Positions 34,223 to 41,977 of a stretch of DNA of 64,000 nucleotides are shown here, piece after piece (the first letter of the stretch is position 1; every line of letters begins with the position of its first letter). The DNA lies in assembly GCF_002379585.1 (NCBI RefSeq), contig NZ_DFUE01000039.1:61178-125177 (forward strand). The letters run 5' to 3'. The stretch is from Pseudomonas sp. UBA4194. Its GTDB lineage: Bacteria > Pseudomonadota > Gammaproteobacteria > Pseudomonadales > Pseudomonadaceae. Made by a program: the position numbers and the translations under genes. The notes under the pieces are model-generated. The model was not told the DNA's origin and did no database searches. It saw nothing but the letters and a program-made list of their open reading frames with translations.

Positions 34223-35911
34223 ATGAGCGAAAGCTTTGCAGAACTCTTTGAAGAAAGCCTAAAAACTCTCAATCTTCAGCCAGGCGCAATCATCACCGGT
34301 ATCGTTGTCGATATCGACGGTGACTGGGTTACCGTTCACGCCGGTCTGAAATCCGAGGGTGTCATCCCGCTCGAGCAGTTCTACAACGACGCTGGCGAAC
34401 TGACCATCAAGGTCGGTGACGAAGTTCACGTTGCGCTGGACGCGGTCGAAGACGGCTTTGGCGAAACCAAACTGTCCCGTGAAAAAGCCAAGCGCGCCGA
34501 GTGCTGGATCGTTCTGGAAGCAGCTTTCGCCGCCGAGGAAGTGGTCAAGGGCGTTATCAACGGTAAGGTTAAGGGCGGCTTCACTGTCGACGTTAACGGC
34601 ATCCGTGCGTTCCTGCCTGGTTCCCTGGTCGATGTCCGCCCTGTGCGCGACACCACCCACCTGGAAGGTAAAGAGCTCGAATTCAAGGTCATCAAGCTGG
34701 ACCAGAAGCGCAACAACGTTGTCGTTTCCCGTCGCAGTGTCCTGGAAGCCGAGAACTCCGCCGAGCGCGAAGCTCTGCTGGAATCCCTGCAGGAAGGTCA
34801 GCAAGTCAAAGGTATCGTCAAGAACCTCACCGATTACGGCGCATTCGTCGATCTGGGTGGCGTCGATGGCCTGCTGCACATCACCGACATGGCCTGGAAG
34901 CGTATCAAGCACCCATCGGAAATCGTCAATGTTGGCGACGAGATCGATGTCAAGGTTCTGAAGTACGATCGCGAGCGTAACCGCGTATCCCTGGGCCTGA
35001 AGCAACTGGGCGAAGACCCATGGGTTGCTATCAAGGCACGTTACCCAGAAAGCACCCGCGTCATGGCGCGCGTCACCAACCTGACCGACTACGGCTGCTT
35101 CGCAGAGCTGGAAGAAGGCGTGGAAGGCCTGGTACACGTTTCCGAAATGGACTGGACCAACAAGAACATCCACCCTTCGAAAGTCGTACAAGTCGGCGAC
35201 GAAGTGGAAGTCATGGTTCTGGACATCGACGAAGAGCGTCGTCGTATCTCCCTGGGTATCAAGCAGTGCAAGTCCAACCCATGGGAAGACTTCTCTGGCC
35301 AGTTCAACAAGGGCGATAAGATCTCCGGCACCATCAAGTCGATCACCGATTTCGGTATCTTCATTGGTCTGGACGGCGGCATCGACGGCCTGGTTCACCT
35401 GTCCGATATCTCCTGGAACGAAGTCGGCGAAGAAGCCGTACGTCGCTTCAAGAAGGGCGACGAGCTGGACACCGTCATCCTGTCGGTAGATCCAGAGCGC
35501 GAGCGCATCTCCCTGGGCATCAAGCAGCTGGAAGACGATCCGTTCTCCAACTACGTTGCTGTCAATGACAAAGGCGCTATCGTTCGCGGTACCGTCAAGG
35601 AAGTTGACGCCAAGGGCGCTGTCATCACCCTGGCCGACGATATCGAAGCCACTCTGAAAGCTTCCGAAATCAGCCGTGATCGCGTTGAAGACGCGCGTAA
35701 CGTCCTGAAGGAAGGCGAAGAAGTCGAAGCCAAGATCATCAGCGTCGACCGCAAGTCCCGCGTCATCCAACTGTCGATCAAATCGAAAGACGTTGAAGAC
35801 GAGAAAGAAGCGATCCAGAGCCTGCGCGACAAGCCAGCCACTTCGGATATCGCTGCCGGTCCTACCACTCTGGGCGACCTGCTGCGTGCTCAGATGGAAA
35901 AGCAGAACTAA
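34223..35911 (+). CDS. rpsA: 30S ribosomal protein S1
   Basis: S1 binds mRNA leaders on the 30S subunit and aids translation initiation. The 562-residue acidic protein carries six S1/OB repeats. The first two are divergent and ribosome-binding; the later ones show recurring DYGAFVDLGG.DGLLHITD, DYGCFAELEEGVEGLVHVSE and DFGIFIGLDGGIDGLVHLSD. Codon use is strongly biased, as expected for high expression. ACAGGA lies just upstream of the ATG. A strong terminator follows. Confidence 0.98.
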   Translation: MSESFAELFEESLKTLNLQPGAIITGIVVDIDGDWVTVHAGLKSEGVIPLEQFYNDAGELTIKVGDEVHVALDAVEDGFGETKLSREKAKRAECWIVLEAAFAAEEVVKGVINGKVKGGFTVDVNGIRAFLPGSLVDVRPVRDTTHLEGKELEFKVIKLDQKRNNVVVSRRSVLEAENSAEREALLESLQEGQQVKGIVKNLTDYGAFVDLGGVDGLLHITDMAWKRIKHPSEIVNVGDEIDVKVLKYDRERNRVSLGLKQLGEDPWVAIKARYPESTRVMARVTNLTDYGCFAELEEGVEGLVHVSEMDWTNKNIHPSKVVQVGDEVEVMVLDIDEERRRISLGIKQCKSNPWEDFSGQFNKGDKISGTIKSITDFGIFIGLDGGIDGLVHLSDISWNEVGEEAVRRFKKGDELDTVILSVDPERERISLGIKQLEDDPFSNYVAVNDKGAIVRGTVKEVDAKGAVITLADDIEATLKASEISRDRVEDARNVLKEGEEVEAKIISVDRKSRVIQLSIKSKDVEDEKEAIQSLRDKPATSDIAAGPTTLGDLLRAQMEKQN

Positions 35912-35926
35912 GTTCTGTTTGACCTG

Positions 35927-35956
35927 TAAAAAAGGGCGGCTTCGGTCGCCCTTTTT
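35927..35956 (+). terminator. Rho-independent terminator of rpsA
   Basis: AAAAAAGGGCG (35927-35937) pairs with CGCCCTTTTTT (35946-35956) around the loop GCTTCGGT. It ends the serC-to-rpsA transcription run and could also work on the minus strand. Confidence 0.93.
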
Positions 35957-36047
35957 TGTGCCTGCAATTTGGCCATTACGGCTTGCACCGAACTATCGCG
36001 GGGGCCCTATACTCAAAGCCGTAACAAAATGCCCAAGGACCCCCGGG

Positions 36048-36347
36048 ATGAAAATTGTAGTAACCGCGATCCTGTTCGTTTTGATCGGCGCCACTTCAGC
36101 ATGCTCGACGACCTCAGTGGTCAAGCGTGAGTACAAAGGTGCCCAGGCGTTGCAGATCAACTGCAGCGGGCTGGGGTCTTCCTGGGACAAGTGCTACGCC
36201 AAAGCCCAGCGCTCCTGCCTTGCCAATGGCTATCGCGTATTGGCCAAGACCTCCGATGTGAAGGAGGAACCTGGAGATGGCTTTCTCGGCTGGAATCCGG
36301 GGATGGCCAGCCGCACCATGTTCGTGAGGTGCAACGCCCCCAGCTAG
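36048..36347 (+). CDS. Small secreted (lipo)protein, paralogue of the product at 37335
   Basis: This 99-residue protein has an N-terminal export signal and a cysteine at 19 (IGATSACSTT), a weak lipobox because the -3 residue is Thr. The mature part has INCSGLGSSWDKC..SC..NGYRVLAKTSDVKEEPGD..GWNPG...MFVRC. The same frame of cysteines and NCSGL-SSW, GYR-LAK-SD-KE and NP motifs recurs in the protein encoded at 37335, so the two are paralogues. I do not recognise the family by function. The ORF is open to 35793 inside rpsA, but only the ATG at 36048, behind the rpsA terminator, gives the signal sequence. Confidence 0.78.
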   Translation: MKIVVTAILFVLIGATSACSTTSVVKREYKGAQALQINCSGLGSSWDKCYAKAQRSCLANGYRVLAKTSDVKEEPGDGFLGWNPGMASRTMFVRCNAPS

Positions 36348-36481
36348 GTGAAGCGCTTTTGCCCAGGCGTCATGTTTCTGTGGGTCAGATGTTGGCAAGG
36401 TCAATGCATGCAACGTGTCTAGCACCGCGAATTCGACTGAATTCCGTCGTACGGACATCTTGTGACAGTGACTTCAAACCT

Positions 36482-37234
36482 ATGACCCCATCCGCAGCAC
36501 TCACCACCTGCCATAGCCTGCCGCGCAATCCCGCGGGCCGGGACTTTGTGGTGGGCGATATCCATGGCCACTTCGAACTGGTCGAAGATGTCATGCGTCA
36601 GGTAGCGTTCGACCCGCAGCGTGACCGGATGATCGCGGTCGGCGACCTGGTCGACCGCGGCCCCAACTCCCATGACGTGCTGGCTTGGCTCAAGCAGCCC
36701 TGGTTTTTTTCGGTGCGAGGCAATCACGAACAGATGATCCTCGATCATCATGTCGGTACCGGTGAAGAAGCCCGCCATCGCAAGAACGGCGGCGCCTGGT
36801 TCCACGATTCCGATCAGGCCGTACGCCGGGCCATTGCCTTGCGGCTAGGGGCGCTGCCATTTGCACTGGAAGTTGAAACCGCTGCAGGCAAAGTTGGCGT
36901 GGTGCACGCCGAACCACCCTTGCTGCCAGGTCAGCACCATTGGGACGACGTCGTCCTTAATCTCTCGGGCGGGCAGGGCGGTGATGTGCAGCAATTGGCC
37001 CAGCGCCAGGCGCTGTATTCGCGCTTACGGATTCAACAGCGGGACGTGGTGCCGGTCCAGGGGGTACGGAGCGTCTACGTGGGTCACACGAGCGTCCCGG
37101 AGCCCATGCAGTTGGGCAATGTGGTGTATCTGGATACTGGCTGCTCCTGGGCCGATGGCAAGCTCAGTGCCATCGAGTTGAGCTCGGGCATGATCATTAC
37201 CGCAGAGTACGAACAGTTACAAAGTTCCTGGTAG
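36482..37234 (+). CDS. PrpA/PrpB-like PP2A-type protein phosphatase (calcineurin-like)
   Basis: This 250-residue soluble metallophosphoesterase has GDIHGHF (Asp26, His28), GDLVDRGPNS, RGNHEQMI, a central KNGGAWF, and late His motifs VVHAEPP and YVGHTSV. The architecture matches bacterial Ser/Thr phosphatases PrpA/PrpB, which in E. coli influence the CpxRA envelope stress response. The ATG at 36482 is chosen because it precedes the conserved fold directly; the ORF start at 36191 overlaps the lipoprotein gene in another frame. It is flanked by two paralogous small lipoproteins. Substrates are unknown; Ap4A hydrolase is a less likely alternative. Confidence 0.88.
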   Translation: MTPSAALTTCHSLPRNPAGRDFVVGDIHGHFELVEDVMRQVAFDPQRDRMIAVGDLVDRGPNSHDVLAWLKQPWFFSVRGNHEQMILDHHVGTGEEARHRKNGGAWFHDSDQAVRRAIALRLGALPFALEVETAAGKVGVVHAEPPLLPGQHHWDDVVLNLSGGQGGDVQQLAQRQALYSRLRIQQRDVVPVQGVRSVYVGHTSVPEPMQLGNVVYLDTGCSWADGKLSAIELSSGMIITAEYEQLQSSW

Positions 37235-37334
37235 CGCGACCGAAACGCGATTGAAGTTAATTAGCAATTAGCCATCTATTTGGATAGGGTAGGTGGCCTG
37301 AAAACGCCATCAATGCAGTCGCTAAGGCCGGGGA

Positions 37335-37634
37335 ATGAAACAGATACTGATCATCGCAGCTGCGCTGCTGATCACCGCATGTGCCGCAACCTCCACTACA
37401 CACGGCAAACGTGGCAGCCGTGGTATCCACATCAACTGCTCGGGTCTGACCTCGTCGTGGAATCAGTGCCTCAAGGAGGCAGACTCGGCCTGCGGTCCGG
37501 CGGGTTATCGAACCTTGGCCAAGTCCAGCGATGCCAAGGAAGACCCTCAGGATTATCTGTTTGGCCTCAACCCGGCCGGCTATTCGACGCGCAGCATGAT
37601 CATCAAATGCCGCAAGAGCAGCACCTTCGATTAA
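37335..37634 (+). CDS. Small lipoprotein, paralogue of the product at 36048
   Basis: This 99-residue protein has a clear lipobox (LITAC, Cys16) after a hydrophobic signal. The mature region is INCSGLTSSWNQC..AC..AGYRTLAKSSDAKEDPQD..GLNPAG...MIIKC, colinear with the other copy, including four conserved cysteines that could form two disulfides. It is the better lipoprotein of the pair. The function is unknown. It is followed by a non-coding stretch up to ihfB. Confidence 0.82.
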   Translation: MKQILIIAAALLITACAATSTTHGKRGSRGIHINCSGLTSSWNQCLKEADSACGPAGYRTLAKSSDAKEDPQDYLFGLNPAGYSTRSMIIKCRKSSTFD

Positions 37635-37877
37635 AACGGGTGTGAACCAGAACGGCTCATAAGTCCCTCAAAGTACGCGCAAAAACCGGGCGACCCGTGC
37701 AAGGACGCGGGTTGCGTATGACCCAAAATGAATCACCCGGCTGTCATGCTTCTGCAAAGCCACTGTGCTCAAACCAATTGATTTCGAAGAAGTCAAGGCT
37801 TGGGCTGTTCAAATCTGTCCGACCATGCTAAAACCTTCTGAGCGCTGATCTAGCTGCTTGATAAAGAAGGGAAAAAT

Positions 37878-38171
37878 ATGACGAAGTCGGAATTGATCGA
37901 ACGTATTGTCACCCATCAAGGTCTACTCTCATCGAAGGATGTCGAACTGGCCATCAAGACCATGCTCGAGCAAATGTCGCAGTGCCTGGCCACTGGCGAT
38001 CGGATCGAGATTCGCGGTTTTGGCAGCTTTTCCCTGCATTATCGGGCGCCACGCGTAGGTCGCAACCCAAAGACCGGCCAGTCTGTCAGCCTCGACGGCA
38101 AGTTCGTCCCGCACTTCAAGCCGGGCAAGGAACTGCGTGATCGCGTCAACGAGGACGAAGAGCACGTTTGA
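37878..38171 (+). CDS. ihfB: Integration host factor subunit beta
   Basis: IHF-beta pairs with IHF-alpha to bend DNA at specific sites, shaping transcription, replication and recombination. The 97 residues match the DNABII family: MTKSELIERI start, IEIRGFGSFSLHYRAPRVGRNPKTGQSV with the intercalating Pro arm, and HFKPGKELRDRVN. AAGGG precedes the ATG. It normally follows rpsA directly; here a 1.9-kb stretch with three genes separates them. Confidence 0.97.
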   Translation: MTKSELIERIVTHQGLLSSKDVELAIKTMLEQMSQCLATGDRIEIRGFGSFSLHYRAPRVGRNPKTGQSVSLDGKFVPHFKPGKELRDRVNEDEEHV

Positions 38172-38195
38172 TTGCACCGGTGAAAGGAGAAGGTT

Positions 38196-38462
38196 TTGCG
38201 TAATCTGAAAAAGCTGTTGCTGGTACTCATCTTCCTGGCGGTCGCCGCAGTGGTGCTGCTGTTCGTATTGGAAAATCAGCAGCCGATAGCGCTCACCTTC
38301 CTGGGCTGGTCCGGCCCTTCCTTGCCAGTATCGGTATTCGTGTTGTTGGGTCTGCTGGCCGGCATGGCGATTGGCCCCGTGCTGGGCTGGTACGTCGCTG
38401 CACGCAGCAAACGCCGCTTTCGCAAGCGCCTTGCCCAATCCAAGGCCGCCACCCCGTTGTGA
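38196..38462 (+). CDS. LapA-domain (DUF1049) membrane protein
   Basis: This 88-residue protein has two transmembrane helices (~5-25 and ~43-66) separated by a short ENQQPIALTFLGWSGPSLPVS loop and followed by a basic cytosolic tail (ARSKRRFRKRL). It is the LapA/YciS type; in E. coli LapA, with LapB, regulates lipopolysaccharide synthesis via LpxC turnover. The start is TTG at 38196 behind AAAGGAGAAGG. It lies 24 bp after ihfB and is probably cotranscribed. Confidence 0.88.
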   Translation: MRNLKKLLLVLIFLAVAAVVLLFVLENQQPIALTFLGWSGPSLPVSVFVLLGLLAGMAIGPVLGWYVAARSKRRFRKRLAQSKAATPL

Positions 38463-38623
38463 TGTCGGTCCGCCATCGGGTGTCTGGCTCCCGCTCAGGC
38501 GTTACTGGTCGGGTATGAGAAACATCATGTAGCAGGCAGGTAAGCGCCATGAAACGCTTTTCACGCCCCTACCTTCCTGGTTCTGTTGCACAATAGGCGC
38601 AGACTGTTTTCCCAGGATCGACA

Positions 38624-39472
38624 ATGTCACAACCATCTCGCTACGGTGCTCGCCCGTTGGGTGCCGCGCTGGCTTTCGTATTGATCGGCCTTGCCGGTTG
38701 CTCCTCGCAAAAACCAGCCATCTACGAACACGAGAACTTCGACGACTCGGGTACCTTCTCGCGCAATTATCCGGTCAGCGATACGGCTTCCTGTGAAGCA
38801 GCACGGCGCGCGTTGTTGAGCCAAGGCTACATCATCACCAGCAGTGATCCGAAGCTGGTCAGTGGCCACAAGAGCTTTCAACAAACCGGCGAAACTCATC
38901 TGGAAATCAGCTTCAACGTCGTCTGCGCAGCGGATGCGACGGACCAGGGCTCGACGATGTTTGCCAATGCCCTGCAGGATCGCTACGCGCTGAAGAAGGT
39001 CAATAACTCTGCCAGCCTTGGCGTGGGTGTGCTGGGGTCGGTGTCGATGCCCATTGGCTCCACCGACGACTCGATGGTAAAGGTCGCCAGCGAGACAGTG
39101 GCCTCGGACAAGTTCTACGACCGCTATTTTTCCCTGGTGGAAAGCTTCCTGCCCGCCGAGGTCAAGAAGGCTGCCCATATCCCCGAGAAACCGAAGAACG
39201 ATCTGGGGGTACCGGAAGCGGCACCGGCGCCACTTGCTCCGGCAGAGCAGTCCAACCAGCCCGCACAGCCGGCAGTCCAAGCCCCTGCCCAAGCGGTGCC
39301 TGAGGTCTCGCAACCCATGGCACCACCCGCAGAGCCGGCGCCGATCGAATCCATTCCCCTCGAGCCCGCGCCAACCGTCGAAAGCGCTCCGCCGGTCTCT
39401 GCTCCAGCCGAGGCACCGGCACCGGCGGCCGAGCCTTCGGTCGACACGCCAGCCGCTACGCCAGCCCCGTGA
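38624..39472 (+). CDS. DUF2242 lipoprotein with Pro/Ala-rich tail
   Basis: This 282-residue protein has a lipobox LAGC (Cys26). The DUF2242 domain spans about 30-190 (YEHENFDDSGTFSRNYPVS, CEAARRALLSQGYIITSSDP, VCAADATDQGSTMFANALQD). A ~90-residue tail of Pro, Ala and Glu, likely disordered, may span the periplasm or cell wall. The function is unknown. GGATCG lies upstream of the ATG. Confidence 0.88.
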   Translation: MSQPSRYGARPLGAALAFVLIGLAGCSSQKPAIYEHENFDDSGTFSRNYPVSDTASCEAARRALLSQGYIITSSDPKLVSGHKSFQQTGETHLEISFNVVCAADATDQGSTMFANALQDRYALKKVNNSASLGVGVLGSVSMPIGSTDDSMVKVASETVASDKFYDRYFSLVESFLPAEVKKAAHIPEKPKNDLGVPEAAPAPLAPAEQSNQPAQPAVQAPAQAVPEVSQPMAPPAEPAPIESIPLEPAPTVESAPPVSAPAEAPAPAAEPSVDTPAATPAP

Positions 39473-39627
39473 TAAATCCTGCCGCCTTTGCTACGTTTGA
39501 TAGTCAAGGGTGGTGGGTTCAATCGCCCTGGTCAGGCGTCATCGTTCCTTCATCGTGGCACTTTATGCTCGTGCTCAAGGTCGGTAACTGCCCATGGCCT
39601 GGACATCATCGTGAGGGGAGCAAACCA

Positions 39628-39714
39628 ATGGACGACTATCAGGAAGAATGGCTGGAACTGCGTGCCGCAGAGCAAGATCCGCTAGAGCCTGCGGACGACG
39701 CTACGGAGTTGTGA
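39628..39714 (+). CDS. Possible 28-residue acidic peptide
   Basis: A short ORF, MDDYQEEWLELRAAEQDPLE onward, follows a very good GAGGGGAG ribosome site at 8-nt spacing. The peptide is strongly acidic and without hydrophobic segments. I do not recognise a family. It lies between the DUF2242 gene and the convergent AraC regulator. The ribosome site is the main support. Confidence 0.45.
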   Translation: MDDYQEEWLELRAAEQDPLEPADDATEL

Positions 39715-39753
39715 CGGCTGTACCCGCGCCATCTCGGCCATCTGGGTGCACGC

Positions 39754-40776
39754 TCAATGACGGGCTGAACGCCGGTATTCACCAGGCGTCTGCCCGCTCC
39801 ACCGTTTGAACGCCCGCTGGAACGCTTCCGCCGAAGCGAAACCCAGCAGATAGGCAATTTCCCCCAGCACCAGTTCAGTGTCCCGAATGTAGGTCATCGC
39901 CAGGTCGCGGCGGGTGTCATTGAGGATGGCACGAAACTGAGTCCCTTCATCCGCCAGTCTGCGCCGCAAGGTCCACACCGGCAACTTCAGGCGTGCGGCA
40001 ACTTCCTCCAGGCCCGGCTCGCGGCCACCGTTGAGCAACGGCCCCAGCAACTGACCGATGCGCTCACTCAGTGTGCGTGTGCGGGTGACCTTTTCCAGCT
40101 CCTGTTCACACAGTTGCAATAGATGCTGCCAGGTGCTGGGACAGTGATCGGGGTTGCGCAGGCTCAAGCTGGCGTGGTCCAGGCGCACCTGGTTGTGTTC
40201 GCAGTCGAAGAAGGTGTGCAGCGGATAGAGCTCGGCATACCCCGGTGGCGCGAACTCGATGTCAATGCGCTGCGGTTGGAGCGCGTGGCCAGCCAGGGTA
40301 CCGAGTTGATGCACCCAGCCGGTCAGTAACGAGTCGACGACGAAGCGGTTGTAGGCATTGTACGGGCTGATCGAATAGAACCTCAGCCAGGCGCCGGCGG
40401 AGTCTTCATGGAAGCTGGATTGGCCGCGGTAGTTGGAGGCATACAGCGGTTCGAAGCGGATCAGCGTGCGAGCCGCTTCACGCACGGTGGGTGCCTGTGC
40501 CGCCGCCACCCCGGCAAGCCCGGCCTGGCTCAGGCGGCTGGCCCGTCCCATGGCCAGGCCCAACCCCGCATCACCGGTCAATTCGATGGCCGCATGCCCA
40601 AGGCGCATGTAGCGAGGAATCGACAATCGCCCGCCGGCTTGTGCCAGGCGGCCCGGATCAAGACCATAAGCGTCCAGCAGCGGCGTCGGATCCTGGCCGT
40701 GGCTACGCACGGCCGCAGTCAGGCTCTGAATGAAGCCGACCGAAAGATCCCCCAGCCGGACAGGGGCGCGGCTCAT
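39754..40776 (-). CDS. AraC family transcriptional regulator (OruR/ArgR-type N-domain)
   Basis: This 340-residue regulator has an N-terminal arabinose-binding-like domain of the 'AraC_binding_2' kind (~20-210; LPHA-like LGLAMGRASRLSQAGL, LHTFFDCEHNQVRLD) and a C-terminal double helix-turn-helix (~240-335; LEEVAARLKLPVWTLRRRLADEGTQF and EIAYLLGFASAEAFQRAFKRWSGQTPGEYR). It starts 4 bp after the nitrilase-fold gene on the same strand, so it is probably cotranscribed with it and may control it. The effector is unknown. Confidence 0.9.
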   Translation of the reverse strand: MSRAPVRLGDLSVGFIQSLTAAVRSHGQDPTPLLDAYGLDPGRLAQAGGRLSIPRYMRLGHAAIELTGDAGLGLAMGRASRLSQAGLAGVAAAQAPTVREAARTLIRFEPLYASNYRGQSSFHEDSAGAWLRFYSISPYNAYNRFVVDSLLTGWVHQLGTLAGHALQPQRIDIEFAPPGYAELYPLHTFFDCEHNQVRLDHASLSLRNPDHCPSTWQHLLQLCEQELEKVTRTRTLSERIGQLLGPLLNGGREPGLEEVAARLKLPVWTLRRRLADEGTQFRAILNDTRRDLAMTYIRDTELVLGEIAYLLGFASAEAFQRAFKRWSGQTPGEYRRSARH

Positions 40777-40780
40777 GTGC

Positions 40781-41896
40781 TCATAGCCACAAGTTGATCA
40801 AGCGCGCGCCCCGACCCTCGCTCACCTGGCTGGTGTGCTCGTCACGGCGAACAAAACTCTGCCCTTCGTTCGGCTCATTCCAGAAGCGGCCACCCATGAA
40901 TACTGCAAGGCTTGCCAGGGGCTGATCGCCGGGTATCAGCCGCTGCCATGCCTGGCCCTCGGTGACCTCTCCCGGTTGCAGCGTGATCTGGGCAGGTGGC
41001 ATGGAACTTCGAAACCCGCGCCATGGCCGTTGCCAGCGCCCTGGGCCCGAGGCCGATGCCGGAACAGCGAGCAACTGCACGTTCTGCTCACGCAGTTGGG
41101 CGTAACTGGCCGGATACCAGCTATCGGTGCCGATCAGTACGCCCAGCCTGCCGGCGGGAGTATCGACAATATTGAAAGGCGCATCGCCTGCGGGCTCCAC
41201 ATAGCGACGTGTCGCGTGATTGAGAAAGTGCTGACGTTGCGGCTGTGCCAACGGGCGACCGTTGCTGCCGAACACTACACTGATGTTGTAGAGCGGGCCA
41301 CGGCCCGGGCGCAGCTCGCCTTGTACCAGCGACGGGTTGGGCAAGACGATGGAACCGGCCACCAGGGTGATCCCGAATTCTCTCGCCAGCCCGCCGAACA
41401 GATGCTGATATTGCTCGGCCATCTCCTGAGCCTTCATGCGCAGGTAGGCGTCCTCGAGACGGTCACGCCCCTGGGCACCGATCAATCCGCTGGCGAACTG
41501 GAGCGGATTGCTCAGCGCCAGCCATTGCTCGGCTTCCTTGCGCTCGGTGGCCTCGTAGAATTCCTTCTTCTCGCCCACCGCCCATAACCAGGTACCGATG
41601 TGTTCCGGCAGCACCACCACGGTCTTGTCGTTGAGCAGCCCTTGCTCGCGGGCTCGCCGCAGGTAGCCCGCCAGCTTCAGATGCAGGCGCTGCACGCTCT
41701 GGTAGTCGGCGGCGAAGAGTTCGGGCTGGATGCCCAGCAGATTGCCGCGATCGCCTCGCTCACCTTGAATGGCGTCCGTCTGGATGCGCAGGTCGGACAG
41801 GTAGTAGCTGGCCGGGCGTTTGCCGGTCCATAGTGCATAGACTGCCACGCATGTCACGAGCAGCAGGACGACAAGGGAAGTCAGGAGTTTACGCAT
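40781..41896 (-). CDS. Membrane-anchored nitrilase-fold protein lacking catalytic Cys and Lys
   Basis: This 371-residue protein has an N-terminal membrane anchor (~5-23) and then a carbon-nitrogen hydrolase fold. The Glu of the usual Glu-Lys-Cys triad is present at E98 (VVVLPEHIG). The Lys position reads Arg221 (PQRQHFLNH) and the Cys position reads Gly256 (GVLIGTDSWYP where active enzymes have ICYD..FP). So it probably cannot hydrolyse amides or nitriles by the normal mechanism. Placement of these residues is by eye. It precedes the AraC gene by 4 bp. A binding or scaffolding role is possible; function unknown. Confidence 0.8.
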   Translation of the reverse strand: MRKLLTSLVVLLLVTCVAVYALWTGKRPASYYLSDLRIQTDAIQGERGDRGNLLGIQPELFAADYQSVQRLHLKLAGYLRRAREQGLLNDKTVVVLPEHIGTWLWAVGEKKEFYEATERKEAEQWLALSNPLQFASGLIGAQGRDRLEDAYLRMKAQEMAEQYQHLFGGLAREFGITLVAGSIVLPNPSLVQGELRPGRGPLYNISVVFGSNGRPLAQPQRQHFLNHATRRYVEPAGDAPFNIVDTPAGRLGVLIGTDSWYPASYAQLREQNVQLLAVPASASGPGRWQRPWRGFRSSMPPAQITLQPGEVTEGQAWQRLIPGDQPLASLAVFMGGRFWNEPNEGQSFVRRDEHTSQVSEGRGARLINLWL

Positions 41897-41977
41897 GGGT
41901 TACAACGGCAGGCACCGGTACTGGGGTCGGCCTAGGGTAGACGCCGTACGCGGGCGGATCAATGACTTGTGTCGGCA

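Noticed and set aside
34259..35770. 503-residue minus-strand ORF
   Set aside because: Antisense of rpsA; repeats in it mirror the S1 repeats of the real gene.
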